Of a stretch of 64,000 bases of DNA, positions 58,891 through 64,000 are shown piece after piece (the first letter of the stretch is position 1; each line of letters starts with the position of its first letter). The notes beneath the pieces were generated by a model that saw only the letters and a list, made by a program, of their open reading frames with translations, did no database searches and was not told the origin of the DNA. This DNA is from Bdellovibrionales bacterium (GTDB lineage Bacteria; Bdellovibrionota; UBA2428), in the NCBI GenBank assembly GCA_018266335.1, contig JAFEAR010000090.1, forward strand, positions 1 through 64,000, read 5' to 3'. The translations under genes were made by a program, and so were the position numbers.

Positions 58891-61800
58891 ATGCTAAGTG
58901 CTGCACGTTTCTTCAGTTTAGGAGTCCTCGGCGGGATTTTGTCCCTTCAAGCGTGTACGCCAGCGAGCAATAAGGCCAATGCCCCGACACAGGTGCATTT
59001 TAATCTGCGCACCGCACACTCCAAATCTAGCAGCCGGGCCCTGAGCTCCAGCGCCGACTCCACCACGAGCTTCGAACTTTCCGCCGATTACTGTTACGCC
59101 TTGCACCTTACCGGCGACCACCCTCAACTTCGTCGAGTGGCTCCGCCCACTACGGCCTGCCCCAACGGCCCGGCAGGATTAGGCATTGCTCTAGGCCTCT
59201 ACGAAAAGGGCGACACGATTGAATCCGATATTCCGGCCGGACCGGCACGCCGATTTGATTTGCTCGGAATCCCCAAGTCGAAGGTCCCGGGAGCCAGCTG
59301 CGCCAACGTTTTGAAGGTGGAACCTGGCGTCGACGCCCAACATCCGAACATTCAAATTGGAGAATTAACGCTTACTAACTTTGACCAAATTCGCCTCATT
59401 GCTAGGGGCACCGCAGACATCAAGAGCGGCACCACCAACGAGGTTGATTTAGTCGCCGTGAACGATGCCACATCGGGCGTTACTTACAGCTGTGCGGGCG
59501 AAGCAAACCATGTACCCGTGGCCACGGACCAATCCATTTCAACCAGTGAAGACACGCCTAAAATCGTCACGTTTAGTGGAACCGACGCCGACAGCGGTGA
59601 CACGCTCACCTACAGCATCGCCAGCCAACCTTTGCACGGAACCCTTACCCTCGTCGGAAGCGATTGGATCTATAAGCCCACCGCAGATTACAACGGCAGC
59701 GATCTTTTCACTTTCGTCGCCAGCGACGGCAAGGACAGCTCGCTACCGGCCACCGTCTCGGTAAGCGTAGCGGCCGTCGACGACGCTCCGACCGTGGCGA
59801 ACATCATTCCTCCGGCCTTCAACCAAGATACGAACTCCACCATCACCCTTCCCTACTTCGACGCGGATGGAGATTTAGCCACCAGTTGCTCGGTCACGAA
59901 CTTGCAGCACCTAAACATCATGACGGCTTGTGCTTGCGACGGAGCGGGCGTGTGTACAGTGACGGTGCGAGGCACGACCGCGTACTCCGGACCAGCTAGT
60001 TTTGACTATGGAGTCACCGCGAATTCGGCGGCCTCGGCCACGGGAAGTGCGGCCATCACTGTCATCAACACCACGGTGCCTTCGATCACAATCGGCACGG
60101 CTTCTTCGAGCCTCATCAACTCGGCCTCCACCCTGACCTTCCCCCTTACTTTTACGAGCGCAACTTCCATATCGCTCAATCCTTCGGATGTGGTGGTCGA
60201 CAGCACCGGCTCGGTCGCTTGCGCGAGTCCGACGGTTTCGGGTACCGGACTTTCGGCACGAACCGTTACGCTCACCGGATGCGCGGGCGACGGCACCGTA
60301 GCCATTGAAATTTCGGCCAACGCTGCCCAGAACGGCTCGAACCCAAGTGCGGCCGTGAGCCCTTCCGCTACAGTTACCGTAGACAACACGCCTCCCTCCA
60401 TTAGCGTAGGCACTCCTTCACTGAGTCTTGCTAACAACTCGGCTTCCATCACGATCAACGTCACCGTGAGTGGAGCGAGCAGCGTGAACGTGATTCCCGC
60501 CAGCGTAGGATTTTCTGGCGGTCCCACCTGCACAGCGTCGGTGGCTTCAGGCACCACCAACAACCCCGTAGTTACCCTGAGCGCCTGCACCGGCGACGGA
60601 TCCATGCAAGTTCACATCAACGCGGGCTCCGCTCAGGATTCCGTGGGAAATTCCAATATCCAAAGTAGCAATAGCAGCGCCATCGTTATCGACAACACCT
60701 CACCTACGGTTACCTTGGGCACCTACCCTAATCCCATCGACGAAATTTCGGTGGACTACGCGACAACGCTTGCCGGCACCTGCACCGAAAACGGCGCAGC
60801 GGTGAACGTCAGCGTCTCCTCTAGCGGAGGAGGCAGTCCGATTGTGTTTACCCCCACCTGCTCGGCCGGATCCTTTGCCGTTAACAACGGCGACTTGTCG
60901 CCGTTGCCCAACGGCACGCTGACCATAAACCTTTCGCAAACGGATGCTGCCGGCAACACGGGCTCGGCCGCACCAACGACGACTAAGAGCACTCACCTGG
61001 TGGTGCAGCCCGTGTATCCGGGATTTGCACACTGGGGTCAGTACGTGCAGAACAACGGAACTAAGCCTTGGAACGCCAGCGGCGCCACATGTACATCCAC
61101 CACGGGTGGATACAAAACTTGTGTGCACTCGGGCGAATTAATGAAAGTTGAAGTCCGCAGCCAAACGAGTTGTAGCAACGTTGTGCTGACCGATAGTTTG
61201 AGTGCCTTTCGCTGGATCTGCGACACAACGTCGGGATTCGTAACTTTTTATTCCACCGGGCTCAAACCCGGCATGCACCTTAGCAACCTCATTAACTTCG
61301 CCGGTCCCTCGTGGAACAACAACAGCGTCACCGCCGTTATAACAAGTCCTAGCTGGTCGCTCTCGAGCAATATGCTGCCCTGGTGGTCTACACCCGTGAC
61401 GAGCTCGCCCGCACTGAGCGCGGGCGCTTCAACCAACCTGTCCTCCGGTCCCGCCGTTTACGCGGTAACTTCATCGCAAACGACCGGCGGCATCGTGCTG
61501 AATGCGGACTCCATCTCCGTCGTCGTCGCGCCTAACGCAACGCTCACCCAGGGAATGAGCTTCGGCACTCTGGTCAACCCCGGCGCCAACTACAAATATC
61601 ATTGGGTCGAAGGCCGACTGAATTGCAACAACATGAGCAGTTCGTACGGAGTGAACCTGGGCAGTGCCACTTATTTCCAGGTCCTGGACGGACTTAAAAT
61701 CACCAATTGCGCCTCCAGCGGAATAGTTATGAACGGAGGAATTAACTCGCTCACTCGCGACGTGACGGTGGCCAACTCAGCAAAGGGAATTCACCTGAAC

Positions 61801-62910
61801 TATACTTCCTACGCCACACTCGATAACGTTCGGGTCTTCAACACCACGGCCGCTAACCCCGGTATTCTACTAACGGATGCTAGCAACAACGTACTCAGCC
61901 GAATCGCTGTTTCCGGTAACGCGGGGGACGGCATTGAAGTTAGTTCCTCTGGAGCGAGTTATGGAAGCAACAACAAAATTGTTGCTCTTACAACGGCTCA
62001 AAATTCTGGCGATGGCCTATGGATCCACGGCGCGGCGGGCACGGCTGCCGGCAACATTGTGCATAGCTTCGTTACGCTCAACAATTTTTACCGTGGCATG
62101 CATCTACAACAAGCCTCGCAGTCCACCGCCAGCCAAATCGTTGCCACCAACGGCGGCACCGAGGGCGTCCGGCTAGACGGCGCCAGCAACAATAAATTCA
62201 CCGGAACACTCATGGTTGGGAACAACACATCAGATTGTTTCGTAACCAACGTAACCGGTACCGACGGACTTATTAACACCTCCTGCACCAACACCGGTGC
62301 GGATGGATCCTCTGCCTACACCGGCTCCACATCCAATGCCGTTTTGCGCACCACTCGTAGCTTGGCCTCAAGCATCGTCGGTAAAGTCACCTCTGAAGGA
62401 ACCAACGTGTCGGGGGCATCGGGCAGTTCTGGTCTCACGGCCATTAACTCCTCCGTTTTAGATTGGACTCGCTTCGATAACGCGCTCCGAGCCTGGGGTA
62501 AATATGGCGCAGCGGCCCTGTTTAGCTCTACCCACCAAGGCTATTGCAGCACCGGCACCTGCCAAATCTGGGACTGGTCGCTGAAGAATACGGACACCGT
62601 TGTGCTGAACAGATCCGGGAATGGCAGTACCCCTAACAGCACCTTCACTCCGGGCAGCGCCTGCCCCTCGGAGGTAAACGGCACCATCACCCTCTCGTCG
62701 CAGACGGGTGGATACACCTACTTGGCGAACGCCATCGAAATGCTAGGCGAAGAAGGCAATGGCAACGGTCTTTGCGAGAGCAACGAAACCTGTATCTACA
62801 CGCCGAACTACGGCGCGTATCAAGGGCACGGCACGCTCAACAGCTGTACCTTCAGCAACGGCATCGTGACCAACGTGAAAATGTACGGCTACTCCATCAA
62901 CGGCTACTAG
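58891..62910 (+). CDS. Giant surface lipoprotein with cadherin-like, Ig-like and right-handed beta-helix regions
   Basis: The 1339-residue protein has lipobox LQAC (Cys22). Residues of about 213-307 are a cadherin/VCBS-type domain (SEDTPKIVTFSGTDADSGDTL-like start, FTFVASDGKDSS end). Residues of about 390-700 contain at least two homologous Ig-like repeats marked by VTVDNTPPSISVGTPSL and IVIDNTSPTVTLG and a third bacterial Ig-like unit. Residues of about 900-1115 form a right-handed parallel beta helix (repeats of the type N-x-L-x-x-I-x-V-x-x-N-x-G-x-G-I-x-V). The C-terminal 150 residues (IEMLGEEGNGNGLCES, YGAYQGHGTLNSC) are a separate Cys-containing module. It is a likely adhesin or glycan-binding surface protein. 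Confidence 0.9.
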   Translation: MLSAARFFSLGVLGGILSLQACTPASNKANAPTQVHFNLRTAHSKSSSRALSSSADSTTSFELSADYCYALHLTGDHPQLRRVAPPTTACPNGPAGLGIALGLYEKGDTIESDIPAGPARRFDLLGIPKSKVPGASCANVLKVEPGVDAQHPNIQIGELTLTNFDQIRLIARGTADIKSGTTNEVDLVAVNDATSGVTYSCAGEANHVPVATDQSISTSEDTPKIVTFSGTDADSGDTLTYSIASQPLHGTLTLVGSDWIYKPTADYNGSDLFTFVASDGKDSSLPATVSVSVAAVDDAPTVANIIPPAFNQDTNSTITLPYFDADGDLATSCSVTNLQHLNIMTACACDGAGVCTVTVRGTTAYSGPASFDYGVTANSAASATGSAAITVINTTVPSITIGTASSSLINSASTLTFPLTFTSATSISLNPSDVVVDSTGSVACASPTVSGTGLSARTVTLTGCAGDGTVAIEISANAAQNGSNPSAAVSPSATVTVDNTPPSISVGTPSLSLANNSASITINVTVSGASSVNVIPASVGFSGGPTCTASVASGTTNNPVVTLSACTGDGSMQVHINAGSAQDSVGNSNIQSSNSSAIVIDNTSPTVTLGTYPNPIDEISVDYATTLAGTCTENGAAVNVSVSSSGGGSPIVFTPTCSAGSFAVNNGDLSPLPNGTLTINLSQTDAAGNTGSAAPTTTKSTHLVVQPVYPGFAHWGQYVQNNGTKPWNASGATCTSTTGGYKTCVHSGELMKVEVRSQTSCSNVVLTDSLSAFRWICDTTSGFVTFYSTGLKPGMHLSNLINFAGPSWNNNSVTAVITSPSWSLSSNMLPWWSTPVTSSPALSAGASTNLSSGPAVYAVTSSQTTGGIVLNADSISVVVAPNATLTQGMSFGTLVNPGANYKYHWVEGRLNCNNMSSSYGVNLGSATYFQVLDGLKITNCASSGIVMNGGINSLTRDVTVANSAKGIHLNYTSYATLDNVRVFNTTAANPGILLTDASNNVLSRIAVSGNAGDGIEVSSSGASYGSNNKIVALTTAQNSGDGLWIHGAAGTAAGNIVHSFVTLNNFYRGMHLQQASQSTASQIVATNGGTEGVRLDGASNNKFTGTLMVGNNTSDCFVTNVTGTDGLINTSCTNTGADGSSAYTGSTSNAVLRTTRSLASSIVGKVTSEGTNVSGASGSSGLTAINSSVLDWTRFDNALRAWGKYGAAALFSSTHQGYCSTGTCQIWDWSLKNTDTVVLNRSGNGSTPNSTFTPGSACPSEVNGTITLSSQTGGYTYLANAIEMLGEEGNGNGLCESNETCIYTPNYGAYQGHGTLNSCTFSNGIVTNVKMYGYSINGY

Positions 62911-62925
62911 CTAGAGTGAAGAGCC

Positions 62926-63861
62926 CTAAAAATTCTGGAAGTAGCGCGCACCCGGGTGCGGCTTCGCAATCACTTTCAAATCGTAGAGCTGTTTGGCGAG
63001 TTCGGTCCAACGCGCTTCGGTCATTGTTCCCAAGCCAGCTTTTTGCGTGGCTTCGGTGCGCACTAGAGGGAGCTGAGCCTTGGCACTCGCATCGAAGGTG
63101 GCCAGGTCCATGGACGGATTCAACGCCTGCATGCGCAAGTTAGTTTCTTTGGGCGCCTTTAAATAATCTTCCCAACCGGCCCGCAAAGCCTTTACGACTT
63201 TTTCCACCACCACGCGATTGTGTTCCACGTAGTCGCGCCGAGCCACCAGCACCGTGGTGTAGGGATTGTATCCCGCTTCGGCAATCAGAAAAGTTTGCGG
63301 ATCGGCACCGATGTGTTCGGCGCTCAGGGGCTCGCTCGTGACGAAGCATTGCTGAGCAAAGTTGGTATCCTTCTGAAATTGGGCGATTCCGCCAACGTAG
63401 GGAACAATTTTAACCTTCTTCTGGCTGAATTTTTTTTCCAGGAAGAGCGTGTACGGCACGCCCTTTTGCATCGCTAAGGTTCCATCCTGCGCGAAAACCT
63501 CCGCCAGCGATTTTAGACCGCGCGATTTGTGCACCATGATGCCCTGGGGAAAAGTTTGGTAACTCGCATAGAGCGCCACCAAATCCAAACCCCGCTCCTG
63601 ACCCACCACAACTTCGTCGCCGGTGACGACGCCGAATTCCACCTTGCCCGAAGCCACCAGCTGCGAAACGGGAGCTCCAGCGCCTCCCACCATGAGCTCG
63701 ACGGGAACCTGGGCTTTGAGAAAGTGGCCATTCACATCGGCCGCGTAGAAGCCACCGAACTGCGGTTCGGGCTTCCAGTTAAGGGCGATTTTAATCTTAG
63801 AAGTTTGCGCGCCGGCCGAAACCGAGCACGCCAACAGTGCGGCTACAAAATATTTTTTCAT
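62926..63861 (-). CDS. ABC transporter substrate-binding protein, NMT1/ThiY-SsuA family
   Basis: The 311-residue protein has a signal peptide (cleavage near VSAGAQ) and the NMT1/THI5-like fold: KIALNWKPEPQFGGFYAADVNGHF, LVASGKVEFGVVTGDEVVVGQERG and LFLEKKFSQ are the family's conserved segments. N-W-K-P-E-P-Q-F-G-G-F-Y-x-A resembles ThiY-type pyrimidine-precursor (thiamine) binders, but alkanesulfonate or nitrate-like ligands are possible. The upstream permease gene ends 10 nt away on the same strand. Confidence 0.9.
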   Translation of the reverse strand: MKKYFVAALLACSVSAGAQTSKIKIALNWKPEPQFGGFYAADVNGHFLKAQVPVELMVGGAGAPVSQLVASGKVEFGVVTGDEVVVGQERGLDLVALYASYQTFPQGIMVHKSRGLKSLAEVFAQDGTLAMQKGVPYTLFLEKKFSQKKVKIVPYVGGIAQFQKDTNFAQQCFVTSEPLSAEHIGADPQTFLIAEAGYNPYTTVLVARRDYVEHNRVVVEKVVKALRAGWEDYLKAPKETNLRMQALNPSMDLATFDASAKAQLPLVRTEATQKAGLGTMTEARWTELAKQLYDLKVIAKPHPGARYFQNF

Positions 63862-63870
63862 GGCTGCATC

Positions 63871-64000
63871 TTACCTTGAGAGTTCAGAGGAATGCCAGTG
63901 CCCCAGCAAACGCCGCGAAACCCAATTGAGGGTTGCAAACGCGGCCCAACCCAAAAACGAAGCCAGCAGCACGCAGGCAAAGACTTTATCCACCCGGTAC
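63871..64000 (-). CDS. ABC transporter permease, C-terminal end (cut by window edge)
   Basis: The visible 42 residues, read from the minus strand, contain the last transmembrane helix (VFACVLLASFLGWAAFATLNW) and a basic cytoplasmic tail ending in SRRLLGHWHSSELSR, typical of ThiX/SsuC-type binding-protein-dependent permeases. It is transcribed first, followed by the substrate-binding gene, and an ATPase gene probably lies beyond the right edge. Confidence 0.78.
   Translation of the reverse strand, partial: YRVDKVFACVLLASFLGWAAFATLNWVSRRLLGHWHSSELSR

Noticed and set aside
1..64000. CRISPR array, insertion sequence, prophage or integrase
   Set aside because: I found no regularly spaced repeats, no transposase or integrase motifs and no phage structural genes; mobile traces are limited to short palindromes and gene remnants.

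Overview
The window looks like a gene-dense chromosomal segment of a Gram-negative bacterium with mid-50s % GC by eye. Signal peptides, lipoproteins, beta-barrel porins and a PAP2 phosphatase indicate an outer membrane. A TIGR02147-type regulator, TPR proteins fused to a PhoB-like winged helix, many small secreted proteins of unknown function and a very large beta-helix lipoprotein suggest Bdellovibrionota or a relative. That placement is inferred from family content, not from a marker tree. There is no insertion sequence, prophage or CRISPR array. Gaps are tiny, ATGA overlaps are common, and convergent genes often touch at their stop codons.

Layout. 1-4.1 kb: Pit phosphate transporter (cut by the left edge) with its DUF47 partner, purK-purE, and divergent fumC. 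4.2-8.8 kb: TPR/winged-helix regulator, then small secreted, lipoprotein and outer-membrane genes. 9.0-17.5 kb: a 40-residue basic protein ahead of rpsR (bS18), a long PrkA kinase, a degenerate PLD-like secreted protein, prmA-dcd, epmA and an IHF/HU protein. 17.5-25.3 kb: a VOC protein with a sigma-54 activator, divergent from a receiver-PilZ gene that carries a good -24/-12 sequence; glmU-glmS; ppx/gppA; a 53-residue peptide. 25.3-32.5 kb: a five-gene minus-strand catabolic operon (two class III aminotransferases, an aldehyde dehydrogenase, a two-subunit CoA-transferase) and a divergent thiolase, followed by tRNA-Leu. 32.6-47.9 kb: an accessory-looking stretch with two disrupted genes (a GNAT acetyltransferase and a small secreted protein), a TIGR02147 regulator, a secreted HExxH protein, an OprB porin, a chemotaxis receptor, a PAP2 phosphatase, a membrane glycosyltransferase and two outer-membrane proteins. 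48.1-54.2 kb: a 31-residue membrane peptide, rpmG, glpD, an arginase-family gene with an overlapping partner, trxB, a lipoprotein, spoVG, tRNA-Gln and a truncated nucleotidyltransferase. 54.2-64 kb: an SMP-30-like propeller, an orphan histidine kinase, a class 3 lipase, the 1339-residue surface lipoprotein and the start of a ThiY/SsuA-type ABC transporter.

How the parts fit. Housekeeping modules (purine, envelope precursor UDP-GlcNAc, ribosome, thioredoxin, tRNA) are interleaved with regulatory and surface genes. The catabolic operon has the parts to take an amino acid with a terminal amine through a semialdehyde to an acid, a CoA ester and acetyl-CoA; its substrate cannot be fixed from sequence alone. 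The best leads for follow-up are the sigma-54/PilZ pair, a recurrent start architecture that looks leaderless (a -10-like hexamer 6-8 nt before ATG), a terminator-shaped hairpin inside the 5' coding region of prkA, and several unannotated small proteins.
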